A stretch of 64,000 bases of DNA, taken from NCBI RefSeq assembly GCF_030272615.1, contig NC_081415.1, forward strand, positions 269,127,425 through 269,191,424, in the 5' to 3' direction. Source of the DNA: Cryptomeria japonica. Lineage: Eukaryota > Streptophyta > Pinopsida > Cupressales > Cupressaceae. A program made the translations under genes and the position numbers. Numbering within the stretch: position 1 is the first letter of the stretch; each line of letters starts with the position of its first letter. Below are positions 23,495 to 35,583 of the stretch, in pieces. The notes beneath the pieces were generated by a model, which saw nothing but the letters and a program-made list of their open reading frames with translations, made no database searches and was not told the origin of the DNA.

Positions 23495-24381
23495 TGTAAG
23501 GAATTTAAGTAGCAAGACAACTTCCTACACTTACCTTGAGAGGAGAGTAATGCAAAAAAAATTCAGAACATTACAATAGTTACATAAAACATAAATTTTA
23601 ATAATAACATTCAAACCATAACATAGTGATTTACGTGGGGAAAACCCTTTCGAGAAAAAAACCCCACACTCCAAAAGCCACCCAATATTTTGACAATCAA
23701 AATAGATTACAATATACTTGTAGAGAAATCTCTTTGAAGGAGTAACACTAATCAAAGATTCAGAGGTAACTCAATAGCCATAAGACTCTTTTACACAACC
23801 TCTATCTCACACACCTCATATAAATGAGATACAATACAAGAAATCGTCAAACGGTATTACAAAACCATGGGCTAAAACCACCCAATAAGGTGTAGCCAAC
23901 CTTATCTCCCTTCTAGATGCCTTATGATGTGTTAAAAAACACATCAACACGTGTCCCTCCCTTTTACAACTCATTTATGTGTTCAATGTATTTTATATTT
24001 CCTATTTTAGGAGTACAAACTTCTGGAGGCCATAACTTGTGAACTGTGTGTTTGATTGACGAACTGTTCGAAGCCCCGAAAATCTCGCGAAGTGTTCTAA
24101 TGCCTCATAAAACACCATACCATTTATGCCCACTTTTCAAGAAATTTTTGGGCCTCTCAATTCCTCAAAATAAAATTTAAACCTTTCATTGAACCCCTCC
24201 AAAACAGAAAATTTAATATCTTCAAAACTAGCTGTGATCTTGCGACGTAACTTTACCAGAATGCTTATCTAGCCAATTAGAAGCTTCAGGGAGAATTTTG
24301 CACCATTTCGTGCCCAAATGAAAACTTATTATAAATAGTAACCTTATGTAAATGCAAGGTTGAGACACCATTTTCCCAACA
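23495..24381 (-). repeat. 3' LTR of the copia element
   Basis: 887 bp. On the minus strand it begins TGTTGGGAAAATGG at 24381 and ends at TTACA (23495). It matches 28569-29399 but has about 60 extra bases near 23875-23940 that are missing from the 5' LTR. The conserved copia U5 motif (GGGTTTT...CCCC...CACGTAAA type, about 23631-23665) is present. Confidence 0.92.
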
Positions 24382-24396
24382 AATCTCCCACTTGTC
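24382..24396 (-). promoter_or_regulatory. Polypurine tract of the copia element
   Basis: On the minus strand AAGTGGGAGATT directly precedes the 3' LTR start. It primes plus-strand DNA synthesis. Confidence 0.8.
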
Positions 24397-24436
24397 GAAC
24401 ACCTTGCAAGAGTAAAGGGAGTATCAAAACAATAAA

Positions 24437-25230
24437 TCAATTGCTAGGGGCCATGAGGCCCACAGAATCCGAACACCATTTGAACTTCTCTATGCTCACA
24501 ACCTTAGTTAAAACATCTGCAACAATCATCAAAGTTTCTACCTTAACCAGCTTCACCCTCCCAGCTTCGACCATATTTCTGACAAAATGATACTCAACAT
24601 CAATGTGCTTGGTCCGGGCATGAAATGTTAGGTTCTTAGCTAGGCAAATCGCACTCTGATTGTCATAATAAACTGTCACGACTCCTTGTTTTATTCTAAT
24701 GTCTGAACATAGTCTCTTAAGACAAATGGCTTCTTTACAAGCATGAGTAGCTGCCATATACTTTGCTTCAGTAGTGGACAAAGAAACCACAACCTATTGC
24801 TTACTCATCCAACTAATTGCACCACCAAATAAAGTAAACACATAAGCACTGGTGGATCTTCTTCTATCAATATCACTTGCCCATTCTGAATCCACATAAC
24901 CATGAATATCAAGGGAAATCATGTCTCCAACTGAATTACCATGATAACACAAAGAATACTCTGAGGTACCCTTCAAATATCTGAAGATTCTTTTGACTGC
25001 ATTCCAATGAACTCTACTAGGATTAGACATAATATCAACATAACTCCCACTGCTTGGGAAATATCTAGTCTAGTACAAACCAAATCATAAATCAAACTTG
25101 CAACTACACTTTGGTAAGGCACTTTGCTCATGTCTTCCGTCTCCGATGGGGATGTAGGACAATATGCAACAGATAATTTTGTTCCAACTATAAAAGGACC
25201 ACACAATGGTCTACAATCCTTCATGTTGAA
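24437..25230 (-). pseudogene. Copia RT C-terminus and RNase H
   Basis: The RNase H domain of copia. The block at 25030-24794 has the VHWNAVKRIFRYLKGT segment, then YVDSEWASD with the first catalytic Asp. The block at 24790-24437 has STTEAKYMAATHACKE (catalytic Glu), YYDNQSAICLAKN (catalytic Asp), RTKHIDVEYHFVR and DVLTKVVS. Short frame breaks and stops (near 24792 and 25030) separate the parts. Confidence 0.92.
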
Positions 25231-25233
25231 CCT

Positions 25234-26034
25234 CTATAACACTAATTTCACATACTTACTTTGGCCTATCCATAGATTTATGTTCACTCTATCTTTTCTA
25301 ATTTCCATCCTAATAATGTGTTTCGCTGCACCAAAATCTTTGATTTCAAATTTAGCAGTGAGATGAGGCTTAAGTTCTGATATCATACCTTTCCCTTTAC
25401 CAATGAATAACATATCATCAACATACAATGCAATGTACATGAAATGATCACAATCAGATTTATAATAAACACAATGATTTGATTTAGAACGCTCAAATCC
25501 TAAACTCAACACATATGCATCAAATTTCTGGTACCGTATCCTAAGACTCTGTTTGGGGCCATACAAAGATTTATTTAGTTTACAGACCAAATTACTTTTA
25601 CCTTTCACAACATAGTGCTCTGGTTGTGTCATATAAATATCCTCCTCCAAATCACCATGAAGGAAATTTTTTTTCACATCCATTTGTTCAACCTCTAAAG
25701 CATAAGCAACAACAATAGAAAGCAAAAATCTAATGGATGTCATTTTGGCAACAGGAGAAAATATCTCACCATAATCAACACCCTCAACTTGAGAGTAGGC
25801 TTTTGCAACCAACCTTGCTTTATACTTCTCAAAGATTCCATTTGAACCAATATTTTTCTTGAACACCCATTTGCAACCAACAGGCTTCTGTCCTTCAGGC
25901 AATGGTACAAGATCCCATGTATCATTCTTTTTCAAAGCTCCCATTTCTTCTTCCATAGCAATCTTCCAAGATTTTGCATCATTCATACCTAATACCTCTT
26001 CTACAAATTTTGATTCATCCACATTAGTATTCAA
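25234..26034 (-). pseudogene. Copia reverse transcriptase (RVT_2)
   Basis: A 266-codon block with the whole RVT_2 core: WKIAMEEEMGALKKNDTW, KPVGCKWVFKKN, VDYGEIFSPVAK, VEQMDVKKNFLHGDL (first catalytic Asp) and LYVDDMLFIG (catalytic Asp pair, near 25420). It is one of the best-kept blocks of the element; the motifs after the stop at 25234 continue into the RNase H. It would make cDNA from element RNA. Confidence 0.95.
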
Positions 26035-26241
26035 AGAAAAAATACATCTCCAATCATCGGGTGAATACCTTTTAGGTGGTTGTCTATGTCTTGTGAACCT
26101 TCGAACAAGCTGAGTTGGAGGTTCTTTGTCTTCTAAAGATTCAGAGCTAGATGAACTCTCCTCAACCTCTTGCCTATCCAGGGGTCTCTATTCAAATCTT
26201 TCAGGTGTAGAAGGAAATTGAATCACATCTTCCTTTTTAGT

Positions 26242-26955
26242 CTATTTTGGCTGCAATGTAACAAAAGGAGACTTAATTTCTCTAAAAATAACACTTCTAC
26301 TATGAATTACCTTTTGTGAAACACGGTCCCAAATCTTGTATCCTTTCACACCATAACTATACCTGATGGAGATACATTTCACAACCTTGTTCTCCAACTT
26401 TGTCCACTTCTCCTTTGGCACGTGCATATGCCTCATAGCCAAAAAATCTAAGTTGTCTCAATGAAGGCTTGTGACCTGACCATGCTACCATAGGCATTTT
26501 ATCAACAAGGGCTGATGTAGGAGACCTGTCAATCAGGTAGAAAGCAATGGCAACAACTTCAACCCAAAATTTTTGGTCTGGACCAACACCACTCAACATA
26601 CTCCTAGCCTTCTCCATTAGTGACTTCATTCTTTCTACAACTTCGTTCTGCTATGGAGAATACAGATTTGTCTTTTGTTTGTTAATGCCACAATCTTTAT
26701 AGAATCTATCAAAATCATTAGAGAAAAATTCACCACCATTATCAGTCCTTAAACATTTAATTTTCTTTCTAGTCTGCAATTCAACCATTGCTTTAAATTC
26801 TTTAAATTGACTGAGAAATTCAAATTTACTCTTTAGAAAATATACCCATGTCCTTCTACTAAAATCATCAATAAATGAAACATAATATGTGGATTTTCCA
26901 ATCAAAGGAACATCTACAGGACCAAACGCATCGGAATGAATAAGATCCAAAACAC
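26242..26955 (-). pseudogene. Copia integrase core
   Basis: Block 26950-26651 has LDLIHSDAFGPV with the first catalytic Asp, FIDDFSRRTWVYFLK, and LRTDNGGEFFS with the second Asp. The TAG at about 26653 falls in the conserved SP(Q)QN turn. Block 26629-26357 follows with the catalytic Glu at VVERMKSLMEKARSML, and 26442-26242 carries the integrase C-terminal segment with CISIRYSYGVKGYKIWD. A pre-integrase zinc motif is recognisable around 27000-27100 on the same strand. Confidence 0.9.
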
Positions 26956-27700
26956 CACAAGTTTAATGAGAACTCAAGTAAAATTGAATGCGGTTTTGTT
27001 TTCGATAAATGCAATGCTCACAGAAATCACAGTCAAGATTAAAATCATTCAAACCTTCAACAAGGTTTTTATTTTTCAAGGTCTTTAGACCCTTTTCTCC
27101 AATGTGGCCAAGCCTCTGGTGTCATAACATAGTCTTCTATGTAGGTAGCTTTGCTTCAAAAGATAAAGCACCCATAGGTACCCAAAAACCATTTCCATAT
27201 GCTGAAGGTTAAACCCTCAAACATTCCACAGATTTACTTTTTATAGAAGTGCTATTACACTTAATAATGTATGCGTCTAGCTTATACAAAGTGCCAAACT
27301 TGACACCTCTAGCAATTACCATAGCACCCTTAATCATCTTACATCCTGCTTCAAAAAACATTACCTACACACCCACATCAATCAATTTGTTCACCGCTAA
27401 CAGATTTCATTTTAATCCAGGGATATGCATCACACCATTAATCCTTTTTATTCTACCATCAGAAAACTTGATTCTAAATTTACGTCAACCAACAATGTCT
27501 AAATGTGAATCATCACCCAAGTACACCTTACCTCCATTAAATTCTTCATGTTCAGAAAACTGATCTCTATTGGTAGTCATATAAAAAGATGCACCCGAGT
27601 CAATTAAGTAGGCATCCTTACCTGCATGAGTTGCCAAAGCTGCAATAAATGCATCACCATCTTCCTTCTCAGACTCAGAATCAGAAACAATCTTCTTCTT
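26956..27700 (-). pseudogene. Copia protease and pre-integrase region
   Basis: The protease active site is near 27605, as LIDSGAS followed by FYMTTNRDQF. The region downstream to 26956 holds the pre-integrase zinc-binding area (CHR..H and CDFCEHC-like patterns near 27120 and 27025). Several stops and shifts interrupt it. Confidence 0.78.
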
Positions 27701-28430
27701 TTCTTCTTTGCAGTACTTACGGATGTGACTTGGTTTACCACAATTCTAGCAAATGACTTTGGACTTTCCAAGAGATTTTGATCTCCCTCTTGATTTGGAC
27801 TTATCGCGCTCCTTATTCTTTTTGCCTTTCTCTTTAGGTCTTCCATGAATAGTAAGAGCTTCCTTTGAACTGACAGGTACCTTCCTCCGCATCTCTTCAC
27901 CAAGTAGAGAACCCACCACATCTTTAGACTTCAAAACAACAGAAGTACTACCGATAGCCATAACAAGAGAATCCCATGAATCAGACAAAGATTAAAGAAA
28001 GATCAGACATTTCTTCTCTTCGTTCATCTTAATATTGACAGATACTAATTGAGTCACCAACATATTGAATGCTTCCAGGTGGTCTGCAATTCGTCCACCC
28101 TCTTCCATCTTTAAGAAATACAATTTCTTCCTCAAGAAAATCTGATTTAATAAATATTTCGCTTCATACATTTCACCAAGCTTAGTCCATAGATTCTTTG
28201 CAATGTTTTCTTCATGGACATTGATTAGAACAGATGCCAGGCACAGTCTGATTAGACCTTTGGCTTTTCGGTCCATAACATCATACTGAGTCATCGCAGT
28301 AGGATCTGAGGGCCTTTCGACATTCACATAAAAAACATCCTATAGACATCGATCTATTAGCAAATCTTCCATCTTTAGCTTCCACATCTCAAAATTTGTT
28401 CCATTAAATTTCTCCACCTCTATTTTCCCT
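27700..28430 (-). pseudogene. Copia gag (UBN2-like) with CCHC zinc knuckle
   Basis: Gag of the copia element. Block 28327-27992 is UBN2-like: AKGLIRLCLASVLINV, ENIAKNLWTKLGEMY, FLRKKLYFLKMEEGG and ADHLEAFNMLVTQL. The Lys/Arg/Ser-rich linker (27988-27790) leads to a zinc knuckle near 27750-27715 of the form CxxC..H....C, in which the first loop has a TAG stop. The acidic tail (SDSESEKE) precedes the protease. The start lies near 28440, just inside the 5' untranslated region. Confidence 0.85.
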
Positions 28431-28550
28431 GACGAACTTGCCATTTGAAAATTCCTGTAACAAGATCAAACAGTGTCTTCTGCACAAGCTCCCACTCAAA
28501 TTTGGATTAGTTCAAAAAACCCAACAAACCACAACTGAAACCAAAGGTGA

Positions 28551-28567
28551 TCAAGCTCTGATACCAC
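28551..28567 (-). promoter_or_regulatory. PBS of the copia element (initiator tRNA-Met type)
   Basis: On the minus strand the LTR ends in TTACA, followed by AG and TGGTATCAGAGCTTGATC, the usual plant copia PBS complementary to the initiator methionine tRNA. Confidence 0.9.
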
Positions 28568-28568
28568 T

Positions 28569-29399
28569 TGTAAGGAAGTTAAGTAGTGGAACAACTTCCT
28601 ACACTAACCTTGAGAGGAGGGTAATGCAAAACATTTTCAGATCATCACAATAGTTACACAAAATAGAAATAGATATAATAACATTCAAACCATAACAGAG
28701 TGATTTGCGTGGGGAAAACCCTTTCGAGAGAAAAAACCCACACTTCAAAAGCCACCCAATATATTATTCAACAATCAAAACAGATTACAATATACTTGTA
28801 GAGCAAGCTCTTTGCAGGAGTACCACTAATTAGAGATTCAAAGGTAACTCAATAGCCATAAGACTCTTACACACAACCTCTATCTCACACACCTCATATA
28901 AAGGAGATACAATACAAGAAACTGTTAAATGGTATTACAAAACCATGAGATAAAACACACATCAACACGTGTCCCTCCCTTTTACAGCTCATCTATGTGT
29001 TTGATGTATATTATATTTCTTATTTCAGGAGTACAAACTTCTAGAGGCCATGACTTGTGAACTGTGTGTCTAATTGACGAACCATTTGAAGCACCAAAAA
29101 GATCACGAAGTTCTCTATTGCCTTGTAAACCGCTACGCCATTTACACCCAATTTTCAGGGCATTTTGGGGCATCTAAAGTCCTCAAAATCAAATTTAAAC
29201 TTTTCCTTAGACCCTTCTAAAATAAAAAATTTAATATCTTCAAAACTAGCTGTGATCTTGTGACGTAGCTTTACCAGAATGCTTATCTAGCCAATCAAAA
29301 GCTTTGGGGATAGTTTCACACCATTTCATGCCTAAATGAAAACTTTCTATAAATAGCAACCTTATGTAAATGCAAGGTTGAGACACTATTTTCCCAACA
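28569..29399 (-). repeat. 5' LTR of the copia element
   Basis: 831 bp. On the minus strand it begins TGTTGGGAAAATAGTG at 29399 and ends TTACA at 28569. It aligns with 23495-24381 apart from a deletion of about 60 bp and scattered substitutions, showing an old insertion. Confidence 0.92.
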
Positions 29400-29756
29400 A
29401 AAACTACATTCAATTTGCTACACATTCTATTATTACATATATTTTGAAATAATGTTGGCAACTTATTCATTTTTTTACGTCAAGTTGGCTAACTCCATTT
29501 CTAAATTTTCATTGCCACTTAAGGGCCTGTTTGGTCCACCATAATCCTACACATACCCATATACTGCCTTCTAGGAAGCATAATGTTCTAAGTCGGCCAA
29601 GACAGAGATTCAACATAGGTCAACACTAAATATTCCGATGGTGGGAAGGAATGTGAAGTAGACCATGCCACAACACACATCATCATTTAGATCAACACAT
29701 TACATCCATTACGAATTTTAGACCCAAATCATGACTCACACGCTGCACCAATGCCG
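29400..29756. other. Intergenic sequence between two elements, nothing recognised
   Basis: About 360 bp of AT-rich unique sequence without a coding domain or RNA gene. Confidence 0.6.
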
Positions 29757-30556
29757 TGTTGGCATTCTACACTCTTATGAGAATATTTGATATTGTCATT
29801 GATGGCAACCAACTGAAAATCACCTGGCAACCCACCGATAGTTACCAACACTGGCAATAGACTTCTACATATAGTGGCAGGCACTTCACCAGCAATGACA
29901 ACAATGCATACCGACACTCAAGCCAACATGGAATAAACTTTTGTTTATTGTTTTATAATGTAATTATCTCTTGTAAAGGTTGACATGGTATATTGTAAAA
30001 GACTCATATATGTATGAGATCTTATAGGTCATTTTGATATGATGTTGTATGAGAGAGAGAATATAGATGATATTTTTGTATAAGGTGATATAGTTGACAA
30101 TGAAGGTTTTGGTTATAGACTGAGCTTAAACTGGTACTGAACCTGGCATAACTGATGCTGATCTGAAGTAGTACATTGTATTGGATTTTGATAATCCATT
30201 TTGTAAGTCAGTGAGACTTCCATTTTGTAGTTGAGCAGTGAGCTCTAGGCTGCTAGCCATCCTGCATGTGCAGGCCCCTCATTGTAAGTAATATTTATTC
30301 ATTGGCCAGTGAGTGAATATTGTGGGTCACAAATCCCATGGAGGTTTTTCCCACACAGAGTTTCCTCGTTAATATCTTGTGTTATGGTGTGTTCTCTATG
30401 CTATCTCTGTTATTCTTATTTGCTTCCTTAATTCTTATTTACTAGTACACTATTTTGGGATACAAAGTTCTTAATAAGTTTAAATATTCTGCTAGCTGGT
30501 TAGACACTGATTCACCCCCCCTATCAGTGTCTTTTGGACTGTCATTGATTCTAACA
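29757..30556 (+). repeat. 5' LTR of element A
   Basis: 800 bp, TGTTGG...TAACA. It contains the copia-type U5 motif (GGTTTTTCCCACAC followed by a TTTCCTCGTTAA segment, about 30333-30372) and the block CAGGCCCCTCATTGTAA also present in element B and the solo LTR. Confidence 0.92.
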
Positions 30557-30574
30557 ATTTGTATCAGAGCTTGG
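30557..30574 (+). promoter_or_regulatory. PBS of element A (initiator tRNA-Met type)
   Basis: TTGTATCAGAGCTTGG directly after the 5' LTR, one base from the standard TGGTATCAGAGC PBS of plant copia elements. Confidence 0.88.
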
Positions 30575-31738
30575 TCCTCTATTTTCAAAAGTCTAAGAGC
30601 TTGAGGAAGATTCTGACACCGGTACAGATGGAGAACTTAAGAAAACAATTGGAAGGAGTTCTTATAGATTATGATGCAGAGAAATTGAAGAATATCAAAC
30701 TTGAAGATGATCTAAGGACTGCACATGAATTCATTAAAGGACTTCAGGAGAACTTTGCTTAGCACAAAACAAAAGAAAAGAACTCCATGAGAAGATGCAG
30801 AAAGATAATGATGAAAAAGAAACTCTTAGAGAACTTGTAAACAAGTTGAGACAAGAAAACAGTAATATGAAGAATGGAATACAAGATATGACTATGAGGT
30901 TATGTAAAGATATTGAAGACAGGAAAAAGAATGAATAAGATTTGACTCAGAGACTCAATGATGCTGGAAATGAAAATCTAAGACTTAGTCATGAAAATGA
31001 TATGCTGAAGACAGATCTGATTCACATGCAACATGATAAAATTGAGCTTATGAGACAAAAGGGAATTCTGGAAAATGAGTTGGCTACTCCAAATAAACAC
31101 AAAGACAAATTCAAGAAAAGTTCAAAGGAGCTTGAGGACATGCTGAAAAGTCAGAAACCTAATGGAGATACTAATGGACTTGGATTTAAAGTTGGAGAAA
31201 GTTCCGGTACTACAAACAATCTAGATCAAAACAAACCGGCAAGACAACCTAATGCTTATAAGTTTAATGGAAAATGTTTCAATTGCAACAAATATGGTCA
31301 TAGAGAAAATCAATGTAGATTTAGAAATAATCAGAATATTAATGCACCCACCGGTCAATGTTCCAAATGCAACAAAGTTGGTCATAATTCAGAAAATTGC
31401 AGAATGAATGTGAAATGCTATGTTTGTGGAAGATATGAACATTTATCTAATCAATGCATAACACAAACCATCATAGGATATGGAAAGGATATTCAGAGGA
31501 ATAATGTGACTTGTTATTCTTGAAACAAAATTGGACATATTGCTAAATTTTGTAGAAGCAAGACTTCACCGACAAACAATAAAGGATCCAATTTGAAAGG
31601 CAAAGAAAAGGTAGATGAGGTAAAGCAAGAATTTTCAAAACAATGGAATAGGAAGAGAGATCAGATAGTTGATGAAACTATCTCTATACCGGTAGAACAA
31701 AGTAATCCTCCACTGACAAGAGATTCTTCATCCAACTA
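30559..31738 (+). pseudogene. Element A ORF1: coiled coil with four CCHC zinc knuckles
   Basis: A gag-like nucleic-acid-binding protein. The first part (30629-31170) is a long Lys/Glu/Leu-rich coiled coil, broken by frame changes near 30762 and a stop at 30939. Zinc knuckles follow: CFNCNKYGHRENQC (near 31276), CSKCNKVGHNSENC (31357), CYVCGRYEHLSNQC (31416) and a fourth starting CYS near 31513, in which the second Cys codon is a TGA stop. The tail (to about 31738) is charged. No classic gag helical core is seen. The nearest match by layout is element C at 50510-49384. Confidence 0.85.
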
Positions 31739-32041
31739 AAAAGTAACCCTTTGGGTGTTGCAACAAGTTGAAAATCATGCAGATTACCCTCGGTTGATGG
31801 TGAGAAGATAGATTTCTTCCTTACCAGCAGATGTGTTAAGTTTTCACTTAACCAATGAGCATTTAATGCGGTTGGTGGAAGAAATGTTATTATAAATCAA
31901 CTAATTTCCCTCATTTTCAACTCACTGAGCATTCAAATTAGTAGAGAGCATGAAAATTGAGCGAAGGCATTCAAGGCGAAGGTGCGGAGTGATTTCTTCA
32001 CACATTTAGAATATTTTCAAGCAAGTAAAAGGTATTTTTCA

Positions 32042-35000
32042 ATGGCTTCTTCTTCTACTCCCGAGTTTATTCCGAACCCTACCATTGTGGAAAATGTGAA
32101 ACACCCTAGGCCCATGTTTAAGATAATTCCCAAAATTACTAAGCAAGATGACTCTATAGGGGCATTTTCAAAAATTCCTAAAGGTGTAGCATTCACAAAA
32201 GACCCTAGGATTTATATACATTGCAATATAGAAGAACTAGGTTCTGAAGAATTGATGAAAATATTTACTAAGGTAATTTGTGATGAAAATGGTGATGTTA
32301 AACCCGAACACAAAATTATAGAAACTCTAGGTTTTGTGGAGATACTGAACATTCCCCAATTTCTAGAGGAAGTAGTAAGGATTGTACTGAGTAGAGCACA
32401 TGGAGAATTCTTATGATTGGATTCTGTTTGCAAAATAACCAGACAAGCAATTTGGGCAATAACTGGTTTACCCTCAACCAACAACAGACCTGATAAGACT
32501 AAGAAGATTCCTAACAACAAAGTCATGAGCCTAACTGGAGCAACATCTGACAATAGATCACTGAGAGTGAATGATATCAAGGACATCAATGTGAGATTTG
32601 TAAGTATGGTGTTAGGGTACAAGACTACACATGCTAACAGGCTAAATTCAGTTTCTAGTCTTTGTATAAACAATGCTTATGAGATGGTTAACAACAATGC
32701 AATGATAGATGTGTGTGAATGGATAAAAGATGAACTCATTGAAAATTTGAAAAAGATTAAAGGAGATAAGAAAGGGATATTCCACTTTGGAAATCTTTTG
32801 GTATGTTTAATGTTGTATTTCAGTAAGGAGATCCCGGGTACAGGACTTAAAGACTTTGGATATGATATATCGGTAGGAAAGAAACTATAGGAAGCTTTTA
32901 CTGACATGGGAATTGCTAGAGACAAAAACATAACAGACTACTTCGAAACCTTCCAAGCTAAAATGAGAACTAGAGAAAGGCTACCATAGAGTGTAGTAGA
33001 CAAATATAACAAAGAAATCTATTTTGTTATCAAAAGAGATGAAACATGGATGGAGGCTGTACTTCCTATGACTATTTGGGTGACTGAAATGGGATATGAA
33101 GTAGATCTTACCATTTTGGAGACATATGCTAAAGCTTTACTAGAAGCACCAAGAGAACCATCAGAAAAAGTCTTTGGTAGTGCTGAGACTATTGAAGGAG
33201 ATGTAAATTTGTTGAAGAAAATGAAGAAAAGAGAAAAATTCATTAGAGTTGCTTCTAAGAAAGTTAAAGAAATCAAGGAAAATGTAATGAACATTAGTGG
33301 CATATCAGCTAGTGAACTTGAAGGACTTCAACCAGAGGCACACATTTCACCGGTTGACACATCTTCTGGAACTGATAGTGAGAAACCAACAAAGTTTAAA
33401 AGAGTTGAAAGGAGGAAGAGAAAACCTTCACCGGTACCCTCTCCTTCACCTAAGAGAACAAGGACTTTGAGAAAGAAACAACAAGCAGTAAGGGGACCAC
33501 CCAAGAAACTCACACCAAAGAAGAAACAACAACCTATTACCCCTTCTTTGAATGATTTACTGAATGAGATAACTAATGATGGAAATTTGGCTAATGTACA
33601 CAAACTATATAACACATTTAATGATTCTGACAGGTAAAGCATTGAGAACAGTATAATTTTACATTTGGACATATATAAAAAGTTTTTAATTGAAGTTGTT
33701 GATGATTTACCTAATGATCTGTATAGGAGATTGGAAGCAAAAAGGATAGTGGTGATGGAATTAGATAAGAAACTAAAATTTGAAAAACTTCTAGCTGTAC
33801 ATCCTGTTAATTCAAAAGAAGAAAATGATGAACTGATTTCTGAGGCTAACTGATCTGTTTTTTCCAGTGGACACCGACAAGTAAGAAAGAGTAAAAGAGA
33901 TTGTAGATGAGACTGCTGATAATTGGGATATATTTTTTGTGGAGAAGGAAAAACAAGAGGAAATGAACCGACCAAAAAAGACATTTAAAGTGTATTAGAA
34001 GGACAAGGACAAGGGCGAAGGAAAGATTGGTGGAATTCCAAAAATCAAGATTACTGACAATCTACCGCCACCACCTTTGGATAATGCACCGATACACATA
34101 GATGATCCATCGGTTATTGACACTAAAGGTGTTACACATGATGACACAAATCCTGAATCTGAGATACTTTTTACCATGAATTTGGATACTCAGGAAGTAA
34201 ATATTGTTGTGGATAAGGATATTTCAGAGGTTAAGGAAGACAATGTTGATAGTGGCAACATGGCAGAGAAACCGGTAGAAACTGTTGAGGTTGAGATCCC
34301 AACCCAAACAGAGCAACCATTAGAAACTGAAAAACCTACTCAAGGTATAGATGCTGGCACAGGGCCACCAGAGATAGAGATACCGACAGTTGAACTTTTA
34401 GGAAAACAATCTGAGGCAGAGGTACACAGTGGAATAGAGAAACCAACAATCACTGAGACATCAAAATAGTTTGAGAAACCTTTGCAGGTTGAGATACAAA
34501 CCCAGACTGATCCACTAAAGGAAAATGCAAGTAAAATGGTTACAACTGATGGAAATACAGAGGTAATAAAGGTAATTGGTCAGACATCCGACACATTAGC
34601 AAGTGAATTCAGACCTACCAATGTTACAGAGGTACTTTTGGATTCAATCAAAAAGATAACGGATTGAAATGCATTGGCCTACAAGGCAATTGATAACACT
34701 GTACCTATTCTTAAATTGATTGCACCAAATTGTAACATAGATCATATTAAGGGTTCTTTAAGTAAATTGGACACATTGTCCAAATATATTGCTGACAATG
34801 TAATAACCATTGATAAAGTGAATGAGGACACAATAAAGGAGAGAGTTGAAAAAGAGGACAAATTATTTGATGACACCATAAAGAAGTGTACAAAACACCT
34901 AAATACATTATTACCGACACTGAACTCTACAATTTTGGATTACAAAGAGCTATACAGGGAACATGCAAACCCCACCTTTTGATGGTGAACATAGATAAGG

Positions 35001-35410
35001 AGATCAGTAAAACACAAAAGGAAATCGATGACATAGCTGATAACATAATTGGTTCATCCGGTCACATAATAGTTTTTGAGCAAGAAATGGCAGGTTTTGA
35101 GGAAAAATTAGAGAAACTTGAGAAAGAAAAGGCAAGGATCAGGTCTAATGCCCAAGAGCTTAAAAATAAACTTGGTCCCAAGTTGGACAATCTTATTTCT
35201 CAGAGAATAGAAATATCTAAGGCATTACTTCAGGGAGAGAGATCACTGGAAGATCACATGCATTATATCACCGGCATGATCCAACAGATTGAGGCAACCT
35301 TGAATGACAACAAAAGGATCATGCAAAGTCTAACCAGATATCTTTCAGATTGTAACCAACTGGTTACAAACTTTGAGGTAAAAGTTTTGCACTCATTTGA
35401 CTATTTTTGA
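32042..35410 (+). pseudogene. Element A ORF2: TGLP-domain protein with coiled-coil tail
   Basis: About 1120 codons if intact. It starts at MASSSTPEF (32042), as does the element C homologue (MASSSN, 48995). The N-terminal domain contains RVHGEF-like and AITGLPSTNNRPDK segments (near 32450), then YEMVNNN and FHFGNLLVCLMLYF (near 32780-32820). A Lys/Arg-rich block (33405-33540) resembles a nuclear-localisation region. The C-terminal third (34600-35400) is a Glu/Lys coiled coil that includes DNIIGSS. Stops occur at 32414 (a TGA replacing Trp), 32888, 32987 and 33635. Frame changes near 33880 and 34970 complete the decay. I recognise no enzyme motif. Function unknown; a structural or targeting role is only a guess. 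Confidence 0.8.
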
Positions 35411-35570
35411 CAACCTTTGTCATTGATGTCAAAGGGGGAGTAGTAGAGAGAAAAATTGCTTATTCACAGGAGATCATTTTCATAGGGGGAGCACATCTTT
35501 TTGGAAACTTTTTGGACCTCTTTTTTTGGAACAGTTTTTGGATTTTTCTCATGAATGTTGCCATCAATGC

Positions 35571-35583
35571 CAAAGGGGGAGAT
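35571..35583 (+). promoter_or_regulatory. Polypurine tract of element A
   Basis: CAAAGGGGGAGA just before the 3' LTR. The surrounding 30 or so bases are almost identical to the copia fragment near 36711-36745 (minus strand) and to element B near 44888. Confidence 0.9.

Larger units (their letters stand above)
23495..29399 (-). mobile_element. Ty1/copia retrotransposon, complete structure, mutated
   Basis: A minus-strand copia element, 5905 bp. The 5' LTR is 28569-29399 and the 3' LTR 23495-24381. The PBS lies next to the 5' LTR and the polypurine tract next to the 3' LTR. The order gag, protease, integrase, RT, RNase H is the copia order. The ORF is broken by many stops and frameshifts. The 5-base flanks (GAAAT at 23490 and AAAAC at 29400) do not match, so a target-site duplication is not clear. 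Confidence 0.93.

Noticed and set aside
23490-29404. Target-site duplication of the copia element
   Set aside because: GAAAT and AAAAC do not match well enough to claim one.
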